From NCBI RefSeq assembly GCF_019049245.1, contig NZ_JAGMUK010000040.1:244149-308148 (forward strand): a DNA stretch of 64,000 nt, in the 5' to 3' direction. The notes beneath the pieces were generated by a model. That model saw only the letters and a program-made list of their open reading frames with translations, was not told the DNA's origin and did no database searches. The translations under genes and the position numbers were made by a program. Each line of letters begins with the position of its first letter. The stretch's first letter is position 1. This DNA is from Streptomyces sp. AC555_RSS877. GTDB lineage: Bacteria; Actinomycetota; Actinomycetes; Streptomycetales; Streptomycetaceae. Shown piece after piece: positions 8,617 through 17,041 of the stretch.

Positions 8617-9183
8617 GTGTCGTCACCTGCGAACCACATGATCCGGGAGCCGGGCCGGGCTGCGCCGGGAGCGGGTGGTGGAGCGGCAGTCACCGCCGGG
8701 CCCCCGCCTGTGCCTCGACCGGCGCCCCCGAGTGAGCAAGCCACGCCGAGGGCCGTGCCCCCGAGCGAGGCCGCGGACTTTGCCGCGTTGCGCATCAGAT
8801 GCAGCGGGGAAGGCTTCGCCCTGGCCCGCGCCTTCACCCGCGACACGCTGCACTGCTGGTCACTCGGCCACCGCAGCGACGACGCCGTCCTGGTGATCAC
8901 CGAACTGGCCGCCAACGCCGTGGCGCACGCGGTGCCGCGCGCCGCGGCGCGCGAGCCGGAGGTGTGGCTGGGACTCCTGCTCGATCCCGGCCATGTACTG
9001 CTCACCGTCTCGGACTCCGGTGACAACGTGCCCGAGTTCACCGGCGGCGACGCCACCGACCTGCGGGAGCACGGCCGTGGGCTGTGCATCGTCGACGCCC
9101 TGGCCGAGGAGTGGGGCTGGACCCTCAAACCCCCGGCCGGCAAGACCGTCTGGGCCAGGCTGTCGGCCTGCCCTCCCCCCTGA
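8617..9183 (+). CDS. Anti-sigma-factor-like ATP-binding protein (HATPase_c, RsbW type)
   Basis: The 188-residue product has a Pro/Ala-rich N-terminal tail of about 50 residues and one GHKL ATPase domain: the N-box ELAANAVAHAV, the G1-like VSDSGDNVPE and the G2-like HGRGLCIVDAL. Single-domain proteins of this kind act as anti-sigma kinases, or as the third member of WhiJ/AbaA-type sets. The GTG at 8617 follows AGGGAG by six bases; an in-frame TTG at 8593 is less likely. It is divergent from the DUF397 gene across the palindromic operator. Confidence 0.85.
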   Translation: MSSPANHMIREPGRAAPGAGGGAAVTAGPPPVPRPAPPSEQATPRAVPPSEAADFAALRIRCSGEGFALARAFTRDTLHCWSLGHRSDDAVLVITELAANAVAHAVPRAAAREPEVWLGLLLDPGHVLLTVSDSGDNVPEFTGGDATDLREHGRGLCIVDALAEEWGWTLKPPAGKTVWARLSACPPP

Positions 9184-9195
9184 GACGACCAACCC

Positions 9196-9768
9196 ATGAC
9201 CGCCGCGGAAAGGCCCCACGCCATGCGCACCGCTCCGACGCCCCCATCGAGCACCGAGCGCACCGACCACCACGTGCCGCCGACCGGGGTGGCCAGGACC
9301 GCGCCCCTCATGGCACTCGAACGGGTGCCGTGGCGAGACATCCAGGACTCCACCGGCTGCGCGGCGGCCATCCCCCTGCTCCTGGGCAGCGTCGCCTGGG
9401 GCGACGCCGAGACCGCCCGGGCCGCTCTCGCCGACCTGCGGACCCGCATCTGCCAGTACGGCTTCGTGGTGGAGCAGGCCACCGCCGCAACGGTCCCCTT
9501 CCTGTGGGAACTCGCCCAGCTCCCGCACGTGACCTGCCGGGCCGAGATCATCCAGCTGCTCAAGAGCATCGCCGACGCCCGGCAGTGGGAGAGCACGGCC
9601 GCCGTCTACCCCAAGCTGCTCAACCACCGTGAGAACCCGGTGGTGTGGGAGCGCGCGGCGCGCCGGGCCGTCCGCGAGCGCCGCGGTGTCCTGCGGCGGC
9701 TGATGGCCGAGGAGGACACCGAGCTCGCCCGGGCGACCACCGAACTCGCCCGCGCGCTCGGCGAGTGA
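9196..9768 (+). CDS. Conserved hypothetical protein, helical (HEAT-like)
   Basis: I do not recognise a named family. The product (190 residues from 9196, or 181 from the ATG at 9223, which has the better GGAAAGG site) has a disordered first 35 residues. An all-helical region follows, with HEAT-like amphipathic helices (AAIPLLLGSVAWGD, VPFLWELAQL). The C-terminus is Arg/Glu-rich and possibly coiled-coil. It starts 12 bases after the ATPase gene, so it is probably co-transcribed with it. Confidence 0.65.
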   Translation: MTAAERPHAMRTAPTPPSSTERTDHHVPPTGVARTAPLMALERVPWRDIQDSTGCAAAIPLLLGSVAWGDAETARAALADLRTRICQYGFVVEQATAATVPFLWELAQLPHVTCRAEIIQLLKSIADARQWESTAAVYPKLLNHRENPVVWERAARRAVRERRGVLRRLMAEEDTELARATTELARALGE

Positions 9769-9977
9769 CGACGGGACCGCCACGCTCGCTCGGCGAGTGA
9801 TGACGCACTCGAGTTCGTCGACCGGCTGCCGCAGGGACCGGCATGCACGAGGAACTCTCGCGCGCCCGCGGACCGGAACGTAACGAAATCGAGCCAAATG
9901 AGGCCTCAATGGTGGCGGATGTGAATGGTCCGTCGGGGTTCGGGCATACGCAGCGAAAATCGAGAGAGGGGCGCTAC

Positions 9978-10235
9978 GTGCTCGTTCCGGACCCGAAGGT
10001 CGTCAGGAAGCTGCTGACTCGCTACGCATCGCTGCGGATCGCTCAGGCGGAAAGGGAAAGGGAAGCCACGGCACGTGAACTGGAGGACGTCAGCTACACG
10101 CTGTGCGTGATGATGGGGACCGCCGACATCCACGACGCGGTCGCCAAGGCGGACGTCCTGCTGGCCGACGCCGGGCGCCCGCCGGTCGCCACCACCGACC
10201 CGGACGGGGAGAGCGGTCTGCGGCTGGCGGTGTGA
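9978..10235 (+). CDS. DUF5133 family small protein
   Basis: This 85-residue protein begins VLVPDPKVVRKLLTRYASLR and continues with a helical segment rich in Arg and Glu and then YTLCVMMGTADIHDAV, the pattern of DUF5133 proteins found in Streptomyces. The function is unknown. The GTG at 9978 follows GAGAGGGG by six bases and matches the usual family start. The frame is open to an ATG at 9843, but that extension has ordinary AT content and no family features. Confidence 0.75.
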   Translation: MLVPDPKVVRKLLTRYASLRIAQAEREREATARELEDVSYTLCVMMGTADIHDAVAKADVLLADAGRPPVATTDPDGESGLRLAV

Positions 10236-10240
10236 CACCG

Positions 10241-10287
10241 TGCCGTCCCGGCCGCCGAAGGGCTAGGAGTGCGCTGCCGGGACGGCA
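10241..10287. terminator. Hairpin between convergent genes, overlapping the 3' end of the GlxA-type gene
   Basis: A perfect 12-base stem TGCCGTCCCGGC (10241-10252) pairs with 10276-10287 around a 23-base loop that contains the stop of the minus-strand regulator. It lies between convergent genes and may act in both directions. Confidence 0.55.
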
Positions 10288-11237
10288 TCCGTCTTTCCGT
10301 GGAATGCGGAGCGATAGGCCTGCGGGGTGGTGCCGACCACTCGGCGGAACCGTTCGCGGAAGGCGGTGGGCGAGCCGAACCCCGCCTGCCGCGCGATCCG
10401 TTCCACCGGGTGGTCACTGTTCTCCAGCAGGTACTGGGCCCGCCGGACCCGTGCCCGGAGCAGCCACTGCAACGGCGTGGTGCCCGTCTGCTCGCGGAAA
10501 CGACGGCTGAAGGTGCGCTCGCTCAGTCCCGAGCGGGCCGCCATCGCCGCCAGGGTGATCTCGTCGGCCAGGTGGTCCTCGATCCACTCCAGGAGCGGTT
10601 CGAGGGTCGAGCCCTGCGGTACGGGCGGGAACTCGTGCACGATGAACTGCGCCTGACCGCCCTCCCGTTCCAGCGGCATGACGGACATCCGTGCGGAGTG
10701 CGCGGCGACGGCCGAGCCCAGATCCCGGCGGATCATGTGCAGACACATGTCCATGGCCGCGGCGGCCCCGGCCGACGTCAGGATCTGCCCGTTGTCGACG
10801 TACAGCACGTCCGGCCGCACGTCGACGCGCGGAAAGCGCCGGGCCAGCACATCGGCGGCCACCCAGTGCGTGGTGGCGCCGAGCCCGTCCAGCAGTCCGG
10901 CCTCCGCCAGCACGAAGGCACCCACGCACACGGACGCGATCCGCGTCCCCGCCTCCGCGGCCCGCCGCAGCGCCGCCAGCACGGCGGGGGACGTCGGCCC
11001 GGCCGCCTCGGAGCAGCCCGGCACGATGACCGTGTCGGCGTCCGCCAGCGCCTCCAGCCCCCACTCGACCCGCAGGCCGAAACCACCGTCCGCCCGCACG
11101 TCCGGGGACTCCGCGCACAGCCGCACCCGGTACGGACGGCGCCCGTCGGGAAGCCGCGTCCAGTCGAACACCGTCATGGGGGCCGCCATGTCGAACGGCA
11201 CCACGTGATCAAGAGCCAGGATCGCGATTGTGTGCAT
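10263..11237 (-). CDS. GlxA-type transcriptional regulator (DJ-1/PfpI-like domain plus AraC HTH)
   Basis: The 324-residue product has an amidotransferase-like DJ-1/PfpI sensor domain at about residues 1-165 (IAILALDHVVPFDMAAPMTVF; the nucleophile-elbow region IASVCVGAFVLAEAGLLDG). Two AraC-type helix-turn-helices follow at about 215-315 (ITLAAMAARSGLSERTFSRR; VERIARQAGFGSPTAFRERF). The ATG at 11237 starts the first strand (MHTIAILAL); the open frame upstream lacks similarity. It is divergent from a small membrane protein with a 190-base gap, making that gene a likely target. Confidence 0.9.
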   Translation of the reverse strand: MHTIAILALDHVVPFDMAAPMTVFDWTRLPDGRRPYRVRLCAESPDVRADGGFGLRVEWGLEALADADTVIVPGCSEAAGPTSPAVLAALRRAAEAGTRIASVCVGAFVLAEAGLLDGLGATTHWVAADVLARRFPRVDVRPDVLYVDNGQILTSAGAAAAMDMCLHMIRRDLGSAVAAHSARMSVMPLEREGGQAQFIVHEFPPVPQGSTLEPLLEWIEDHLADEITLAAMAARSGLSERTFSRRFREQTGTTPLQWLLRARVRRAQYLLENSDHPVERIARQAGFGSPTAFRERFRRVVGTTPQAYRSAFHGKTDAVPAAHS

Positions 11238-11427
11238 GAGCGCCACGATAGGCGGATTCCCGCCAAGGCCACGAACCGCTGCTGAGCACGGGATCGGCCT
11301 CGGTGCCTGAACCGGGCGTTGGCGAGAACCCGTTGGCGCCTGTCGTTTCTGCCTCTGTGTGATCACCCGCGTGATTCCTAGGGTGAGCGGACACCGTCGA
11401 CCGCGGCACCGAAGGACACCTCACTCG

Positions 11428-11898
11428 ATGACCAAGTTCCTGCTGACCCTGCACGTCCTGGCCGCCATCGTGGCCGTCGGCCCCGTCACCGTCGCGGCCA
11501 GCATGTTCCCGCCCGCGGCGAGACGCGTCCAGGTGAGCGCGGACGGGCCCGACACCGCGGGGATCGGCACCGTACGCCTGCTGCACCGCATCTGCCGTGT
11601 CTACTCCGGCATCGGGCTGGCGGTCCCCGTCCTCGGCTTCGCCACCGCGGCCGCGATGGGCGTCCTGGGGGACGGCTGGCTCACCGCGTCCATGGCCCTG
11701 ACCGCGGCGGCGGCCGGCGTCCTCGTCGCCCTCGTCCTGCCGCGCCAGGAGGAACTCCTCGGCGAGCTCGCCGAGCACAAGGCCGTGGAACGCAGCGGCA
11801 CGGTGCAACTCGCCATGTTCACCGGCGTCTTCAACCTGCTGTGGGCGACCGTCACCGTCCTCATGATCGTCCGGCCCGGATCCACGACCGGGGCCTGA
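11428..11898 (+). CDS. Four-helix integral membrane protein (DUF2269-like)
   Basis: This 156-residue protein has four hydrophobic segments, at about residues 5-25, 55-75, 82-102 and 125-148. The opening pattern FLLTLHVLAAIVAVGPVTVA, with a His in the first helix, resembles DUF2269-type membrane proteins. There is no catalytic signature. The ATG at 11428 is preceded by AAGGA at a slightly long distance. It is divergent from the GlxA-type regulator. Confidence 0.75.
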   Translation: MTKFLLTLHVLAAIVAVGPVTVAASMFPPAARRVQVSADGPDTAGIGTVRLLHRICRVYSGIGLAVPVLGFATAAAMGVLGDGWLTASMALTAAAAGVLVALVLPRQEELLGELAEHKAVERSGTVQLAMFTGVFNLLWATVTVLMIVRPGSTTGA

Positions 11899-12023
11899 CC
11901 CGAACGGCAACCGGCGTTGACGTCAAGCCCCGCGCCGGAATGTGCGTGTCCGTGTGCGGAGGCGCCTACACTCGACATTCGTGCCCAACTGCATGGGCAG
12001 TGACACGAAAGGCGCGTTGACGG

Positions 12024-12239
12024 GTGTTCCAGGATTCCCCCATCTACGACCGGCTCGTCGCGGAGCGCGGCGACGTTCCCCTTCAGACTCGCAGGGAGGC
12101 CGAGCGGGTGACCAGGGAACTGGAGTACGTCATGCGACCGCTGCAGTCCTCCCTCGGCTCCCCCCTCCCCACCGACCGCCAGGCCGCCCCGGGCGCGGGC
12201 TGGCAGCGGGCGGCCCTGCCCGGCCCGCGGTCCTACTGA
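12024..12239 (+). CDS. Small conserved hypothetical protein
   Basis: This 71-residue product, from a GTG at 12024, begins VFQDSPIYDRLVAERGDVP and continues with a charged helix (REAERVTRELEYVM) and a Gly/Pro-rich tail. I recall similar small proteins in other Streptomyces but know no function. The ribosome site is weak. It converges on tgmB with only seven bases between the stops, so it may relate to the RiPP locus by position only. Confidence 0.55.
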   Translation: MFQDSPIYDRLVAERGDVPLQTRREAERVTRELEYVMRPLQSSLGSPLPTDRQAAPGAGWQRAALPGPRSY

Positions 12240-12246
12240 CCCGAAC

Positions 12247-13230
12247 TCAGCGCACCGCCGAGTCGGCGCCGTTGACGTGGGCCCGTGGCCGCGGGCCCGG
12301 TCGGGCGAGCCACTCGGCGACGCTGTGCGCGATCGGCTGGCCCGTCTCCACCTCGACGAAGCCGAACTGCCCCGACTGATTGCACTCCAGGAACCACCAC
12401 GTCCCGTCGGCGTCCTCGGCGAAGTCGAAGGCACCATAGGCCAGTTCGGCGTCCCGGACGTACGCCCGCACCGCCGCGGCGACGCGCGGCGGCACCTCGA
12501 CGGGACGCCAGGGCTCGGTGTTCGACGCGAACCGGACGTCCACCTCGTCGGGTTCCGCGTCGTCGGCGACGGCCTTGCGGGCGGCCAGTAGCCCCTCGCC
12601 CACGACGGTCAGGCGGATGTCGGCCCGCTTGGCGACCCGCCGTTGCAGCAGCGTCGGCCCGAACGCGACGGCGGAGAAGTCGGTGTCCGGGGCGACCCGG
12701 CTGGTCGGCACCGCCCGGGGCGGGTCCTGCGGATGGGCGCCGGAGACTGGCTTGACCACCAGGTCCGGATAGCGTTCCGAGAACTCGCGGGCGGCCTGCG
12801 GAAACGTCGTGATGAGGGTGGCCGGCACCGGCAGACCGCACAGCTGGGCGAGCCGCAGCTGCCAGGGCTTGTGGCGGGCCCGGCGCGCCGCGTCGGGATG
12901 GTTCATCCAGCGCGCGCCGCAGCCGCGGAGCATCCCGTAAAGCGCCTGTGAGGCCTCCTCGGTCAGCCAGGCGGAGGGCGCCGCCGCCCGCGCGGCCGGG
13001 GCCCCCGGCCTGCGCACCCACACGGACCGCAGCCCCTCGAGGCTCACCAGGCGCCCCCCGGACGACAGATGGCCCCGGAACCTGCCGTGCACGAACTCGC
13101 CGGACAGCGCCACCCCGCCGGTCAGGTCGGCGGGGTCGAGCCGGACCACCGGAACCCCCGTCGCGTTGAGGTGCACGACCACCATGTCGGCGGTCACGTC
13201 CTCTTCGCAGGTAAGAATCAACACGGTCAT
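12247..13230 (-). CDS. tgmB: Graspetide synthetase: ATP-grasp peptide macrocyclase (TgmB)
   Basis: This 327-residue ATP-grasp ligase is predicted to form ester or amide crosslinks between Ser/Thr (or Lys) and Asp/Glu side chains of its precursor peptide. Its N-terminal domain (MTVLILTCEEDVTADMVV) matches the TgmB/MvdD-like family. ATP-grasp features are visible: the Lys strand DLVVKPVSGAHPQ, the middle QRRVAKRADIRLTVVG, and the Mg ligands in AYGAFDFAEDADGTWWFLE with Asn in ECNQSGQF. It starts 16 bases after the tgmA stop with no obvious ribosome site, implying coupling. A PIMT-like methyltransferase, common in such clusters, is not adjacent. Confidence 0.9.
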   Translation of the reverse strand: MTVLILTCEEDVTADMVVVHLNATGVPVVRLDPADLTGGVALSGEFVHGRFRGHLSSGGRLVSLEGLRSVWVRRPGAPAARAAAPSAWLTEEASQALYGMLRGCGARWMNHPDAARRARHKPWQLRLAQLCGLPVPATLITTFPQAAREFSERYPDLVVKPVSGAHPQDPPRAVPTSRVAPDTDFSAVAFGPTLLQRRVAKRADIRLTVVGEGLLAARKAVADDAEPDEVDVRFASNTEPWRPVEVPPRVAAAVRAYVRDAELAYGAFDFAEDADGTWWFLECNQSGQFGFVEVETGQPIAHSVAEWLARPGPRPRAHVNGADSAVR

Positions 13231-13246
13231 TTGGGCCGCGCCGTGT

Positions 13247-13438
13247 TCAGTCGTCGAAGTGCGTCTTGGAGCCCGCGGTGGAGGTCGTGGTCCCCAGTTC
13301 CCTCATCAGGCCGTGGTCGCGGGCGGCGATCCGCCCGTCGAAGAGCACGTTCAACTGCAGTCCGGAGTCATAGACGAACGGAGTGGTGGCCTCCAACTCC
13401 GCTGCCGGACGTGCGTAGTTGAGCGCGAACGGTTGCAT
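13247..13438 (-). CDS. tgmA: Graspetide precursor peptide (TgmA)
   Basis: This 63-residue precursor has the family leader PFALNYARPAAELEATTPFV at residues 3-22, then YDSGLQLNVLFDGRIAARD, and a C-terminal core region TTTSTAGSKTHFDD at 50-63. The core offers five Thr, two Ser and one Lys as nucleophiles and Asp62 and Asp63 as acid partners, which suits ester (or Lys amide) macrocycles. GAGGGAG precedes the ATG. There is no obvious protease motif beyond the Gly-rich hinge. It is encoded directly upstream of the ATP-grasp enzyme. Confidence 0.9.
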   Translation of the reverse strand: MQPFALNYARPAAELEATTPFVYDSGLQLNVLFDGRIAARDHGLMRELGTTTSTAGSKTHFDD

Positions 13439-13525
13439 CGTCTCTCCCTCGCCGGTGCTGCTCGATCAAACGACGGTCACCCCGCGGCCTCGCTCGGTCC
13501 GCCGACTTCCTCGGGCTTCCAGAGA

Positions 13526-13531
13526 CTTATA
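13526..13531 (-). promoter_or_regulatory. Possible -10 element of the tgmAB operon
   Basis: Read on the minus strand this is TATAAG, in a locally AT-richer stretch 87 bases before the tgmA start. No convincing TTGACA-type -35 is seen; a GGAAAC element 19 bases upstream of it could suit an ECF sigma factor instead. Confidence 0.3.
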
Positions 13532-13569
13532 CGAATCGAACGGGTGATTGGTTTCCTTACGGTGCGTAG

Positions 13570-13863
13570 TCATGTCCCGTTCGGTGCGCCGCGCTCGGGC
13601 GTCGTGGGCGAGGCGCGCAGTGTGCGCAGCGCCAGGAGCAGTACGCCGATGTCGTCCAAATACACCGGATCGGGCAGCAGGTCGGTCGGCAGCACGAAGT
13701 ACAGCAGGGCGCCCCAGAAGACCCAGCGGGGCCCGGTCGGCAGCCCCGCCCGCCGCAGACTGCGCCGCGCCCGCACCAGCCGGACCAGCAGCACCACGGC
13801 CACGGCCAGTGCCACTGCCGCGAGTACCGCGGCGACGACGATCACCGTTGTGGTCGAGTCCAC
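13570..13863 (-). CDS. DUF1232 (YkvA-like) small membrane protein
   Basis: This 97-residue protein has one strong N-terminal transmembrane helix (VIVVAAVLAAVALAVAVVLL), a basic segment, and a C-terminal DUF1232 motif: GALLYFVLPTDLLPDPVYLDD, in which the conserved LPxDLxPD is plain. The function of the family is unknown. The GTG at 13863 follows an AAGGGGGCGG ribosome site; the longer frame upstream is basic and unlikely. Confidence 0.8.
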   Translation of the reverse strand: MDSTTTVIVVAAVLAAVALAVAVVLLVRLVRARRSLRRAGLPTGPRWVFWGALLYFVLPTDLLPDPVYLDDIGVLLLALRTLRASPTTPERGAPNGT

Positions 13864-14079
13864 GGCCCGCCCCCTTTTCGTCCCGCGGGCGGCACCGCGC
13901 GCCCGTCTCTTGTCGGATTCCCGGTTACGGCCCCGGTATGGCCTGCCGGACGCGGCGCTCATACCAGTGGGTCACTGAGTGGCACGCCGCGGCAGGGACG
14001 CCTGGTAATCGTCACCGTAACGTCGCATGTCGCACGTCGGTGACGCAGGAGCGACCGCACCCTTCCCCTGGAGCCGAGG

Positions 14080-15127
14080 ATGACGACCCGTCCACCGGAA
14101 GCCCACTCGAACGAAGCCGGCATAACCCCCGCCGAACCGGCCGGCCCCACCGTCGCGTCGTCGTACGGCGATCCGGTCGGCGAACTCGTCCGTGCCGTCG
14201 TGGCCGACCGGTCCCCGGAGGACGTCGTCCACCTCGTCACCCTGCTGGAACGATCGCCGGAGTACGCACAGGCCACCGTCGCCGCACTGCGCGCGGTCGG
14301 CGTCGACCGGTCCGTGGAGGACGTCACCCGGCTGGCCGCCCTGCTGACCCGGCCGCCGCGTGACGCCGACAGCGCGGACGAGGCGATCCGCGCCGCGGCC
14401 GAGTGCCGTCCGCTGGAGGACGTGAGCCGGCTGGTGGCCCTGCTGCACCGGACCCCGCTGGAACCGCACTGCGGCCACGAGGCGGTACGGGCGGCAGCCA
14501 CCGGCCGGCCCGTCGAGGAACTCGTCGACCTCATCGGCCGGCTCGCCGCGGAGCGGCCGGTGGAACCCCCCCTCGCCGGCGGCGGAGGAGGAACAGCCGA
14601 ACTCGCAATCCGCCGACGAGGACGGCGGACCCGCCGCCGACGGTCCCCGGCCGGACCCCGTTTCCGGCCCGCGGCCCCGCCGCACCCCGGCACGGGCCGT
14701 ACGGCCGGCGTTGTGGCCCGGTCGGCTCGCCGCCCTCGCCCTCGCCGTCTGCGCGCTGCTCTGCTTCCCACCGCACCGCGACGGCGCGTCCCTGCGCGTC
14801 CACGGGTTCGCCCTCGGCGTGTCCGCCCTGTGCCCGCTCCTGGCCCTCCTGCTGAGCGCGCGGCCGGCCGTGCCGCTGCTCGCGGTGGCCGTGCTGGTCC
14901 CGGCGGGGCTGGCCGCGGTCCAGTTGTTCGAGAGCCGCTTCCACTCGCCGGGGCTCTCCCGGGCCCTGGACCTCTCCCTCGCCCCGGACTGGCTCGTCGG
15001 TACGGCGGCCCTCTGCGCGTCCCTGGCCGCGCTGACGGCCCTGCTGGCCCGCCTGACATCGCCGCAGTCGCCGAGAAACGCCCCGGCGGAACGCCCGATG
15101 GCCGAGGCGAGCCGCAGCACCGACTGA
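14080..15127 (+). pseudogene. Repeat-domain membrane protein broken by a frameshift in a C7 tract
   Basis: From the ATG at 14080 (good GGAG site) the frame encodes about four tandem helical repeats of 35-40 residues sharing the pattern R-x-x-E-D-V-x-x-L-V-x-L-L, ending near residue 162. At a run of seven C (14566-14572) coding character moves to the +1 frame. There it continues as an acidic, Pro-rich linker (EEEQPNSQSADEDGG) and then several transmembrane helices (RLAALALAVCALLCF and others), ending at 15127. In the original frame the sequence becomes an arginine-rich shadow to 15159. Removing one C gives a 348-residue protein. It may be a true mutation, a sequencing error in a homopolymer, or slippage. 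Confidence 0.7.
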
Positions 15128-15168
15128 AACGTCGCCGCGTGCCCGCGCCGCCTGCCTAGGCTGCCGTC

Positions 15169-15855
15169 ATGACTGCGCATCACGTGAACCGCGACCACCC
15201 GGCCGAGGTGCTGCGAGCCGCCTACGAGGCCTTCGCCGCCGTGGTCCGTCCCCTCGGGGACGAGGAGTCCTGGCTGCCCACGGACTGCGCGGGCTGGGCG
15301 GTCCGCGATCTGGTGTTCCACTGTGTCGCGGACGCCCAGCGCGCACTGGTGGCCCTGCACACGCCCGCCACCGGGCCGGCCGACCGCGATGCCGTCACCT
15401 ACTGGCGCCAGTGGGCACCGGATCCGGTCGGCGCGGCCGACGGGCGGCGCCGTAACCGGGTGGGCGCCAGCATGTTCCCCGATTTCCGGCAGCTGAAGGA
15501 GCTGTACCTGGAGACCACGGCGGCCACCGTGACCGCCGCGGCGGCGGCCCGGCCGGACGACCGTGTCATCACGCAGGGCCATGTCCTGACCGCCGGGGAC
15601 CTGATGGTCACGCTCGCCGTCGAGGCGAGCATCCACCACCTCGACCTGGTGGCCCGGCTGCCCGCGGCCCCGGGGCCGGCGCCGACCGGCCTGGCCGCCG
15701 TCCGCGCCACGCTGGACGGCCTGCTGGGACGGCCCGTCCCGCTGGGGTGGAGCGACGAGCGGTACGCCCGCGCCGCCACCGGCCGCGCACCCCTCACGGA
15801 GGCGGAACGGGGCGCCCTGGGACCGGACGCCGACCGCTTCCCGCTCTTCAGCTGA
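15169..15855 (+). CDS. DinB-like maleylpyruvate isomerase N-terminal (MDMPI_N) domain protein
   Basis: This 228-residue protein has the four-helix DinB/MDMPI_N fold: a GWAVRDLVFHCV helix with a potential metal His, and a second His pair in EASIHHLDLVARL. Relatives are mycothiol-dependent enzymes or uncharacterised actinobacterial proteins. The ATG at 15169 follows the frameshifted gene by 41 bases. Its last eight bases overlap the convergent gene. Confidence 0.8.
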   Translation: MTAHHVNRDHPAEVLRAAYEAFAAVVRPLGDEESWLPTDCAGWAVRDLVFHCVADAQRALVALHTPATGPADRDAVTYWRQWAPDPVGAADGRRRNRVGASMFPDFRQLKELYLETTAATVTAAAAARPDDRVITQGHVLTAGDLMVTLAVEASIHHLDLVARLPAAPGPAPTGLAAVRATLDGLLGRPVPLGWSDERYARAATGRAPLTEAERGALGPDADRFPLFS

Positions 15856-16993
15856 CCTCGCGCCCGGACGTGTCCGGCGGAACCTCACCGTCGCCTTCCG
15901 CGCGGGTGGGGCGCAGGGCCTTGGTGGAGCCCTTGAGACGTTCGAACGTCCGGGTCAGCTGCTGGAGGGCGGATCCGGCGGGCGCACCGGCCGAGCCGTC
16001 GGGCGCCGGGCCCGGCACGGCCTCGCGGTAGGCGGCCAGCGCCTCGTTGGCCCGCTCGGCGGCCTCCCGGTACAGGTCCCGGGACCTGGTCATGGCCTCC
16101 AGCGCCTCGGCGTACCTGGCCACCAGACCGCGCTCGCGGGCGAGTTCCTCCTCCAGCGTCAGCAGCTGCCACTGCTCCCGCAGCGCGGTGAGCGCCTCGT
16201 CGGCACCGTCCGGCAGGGGCCTGGGCAGCTCGGTGTAGCGGGTCACGGTCTCGATCAGCTCGGTCGGCTCCGACCCGTCGAGGAAGACGCTGCGGACGGC
16301 GAAGGCACCGTCGTGGTAGCCGGGCGGCACCGGTTGTCCGGGCAGGATCACGGCCCCGCCGCGCGGCACCTCCACCTTGAGGCCGCGCAGGGCCCAGTTC
16401 ACGACCCGCAGCTGGTCAGGGGCCGCCCGGTGCTCGACCACGCGGTGCCGCAGGCTCGGCGGCAGCAGTCGGGTCAGCGGACGGCGACCGCGTTCGTCGG
16501 GGGTCATGGCCTCGTGGACGACGACGTGGACGGCCCAGCCGCGTACGGCGTCCTTGAACAGCCGCCGTATGGCCTTGTCGTCCGACGGCAGCGGGGTGAG
16601 GTCGCGGAACGGCAGGCCGGTGACGGCCTCGTGGTCCCAGGCGGCGTCCGGTGTGTCGGGCCAGAACATGGTGGCGGGCGAGGGCCAGGACTGGTCCCAG
16701 CGCCGTTCGGCCTCCGCCACCAGCGTCCACCGGGACGCGTCGTCGGCTTCGGGTACGAGGGTCAGCCGGGCGCGCACGGTCACCTCGCCCGGCGCCCGCC
16801 ATCGGGCCTCGAAGACCCGCTCCGCGGCGTCCTCGGCCGCGGGCAGTTCCGCGAAGTCGTCGAGGACCTCGTCGTCCTTGAGACTCCGCAGGCGGTGGCG
16901 GAGCACGTCGGCCGCGCCGGGTCCGACATGGCGGCCGCGGGCCGGCCACAGGGTGGGGGGAGTGGTGGGGCGGTCGGTGGGGGAACTTGGCAT
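15848..16993 (-). CDS. Conserved hypothetical protein with C-terminal coiled coil
   Basis: I do not recognise a family. From the ATG at 16993 (MPSSPTD) it encodes 381 residues. The N-terminal two thirds are a mixed alpha/beta soluble region with many Trp and charged residues. Residues about 275-330 form a heptad-rich helix (LTLEEELARERGLVARYAEA and onward), and the tail is basic. There is no signal peptide or membrane segment. The 3' end overlaps the convergent MDMPI_N gene by eight bases. Confidence 0.7.
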   Translation of the reverse strand: MPSSPTDRPTTPPTLWPARGRHVGPGAADVLRHRLRSLKDDEVLDDFAELPAAEDAAERVFEARWRAPGEVTVRARLTLVPEADDASRWTLVAEAERRWDQSWPSPATMFWPDTPDAAWDHEAVTGLPFRDLTPLPSDDKAIRRLFKDAVRGWAVHVVVHEAMTPDERGRRPLTRLLPPSLRHRVVEHRAAPDQLRVVNWALRGLKVEVPRGGAVILPGQPVPPGYHDGAFAVRSVFLDGSEPTELIETVTRYTELPRPLPDGADEALTALREQWQLLTLEEELARERGLVARYAEALEAMTRSRDLYREAAERANEALAAYREAVPGPAPDGSAGAPAGSALQQLTRTFERLKGSTKALRPTRAEGDGEVPPDTSGREVS

Positions 16994-17041
16994 GGATCCA
17001 TCTGTGAGCGGGGGCGGATGCGAGTGCCAGTATCGTCGCCG

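Noticed and set aside
14573..15159. Arg-rich continuation of the frame that starts at 14080
   Set aside because: Runs of Arg, Pro and Ala without structure are typical of a wrong frame in high-GC DNA; the +1 frame carries the membrane helices.
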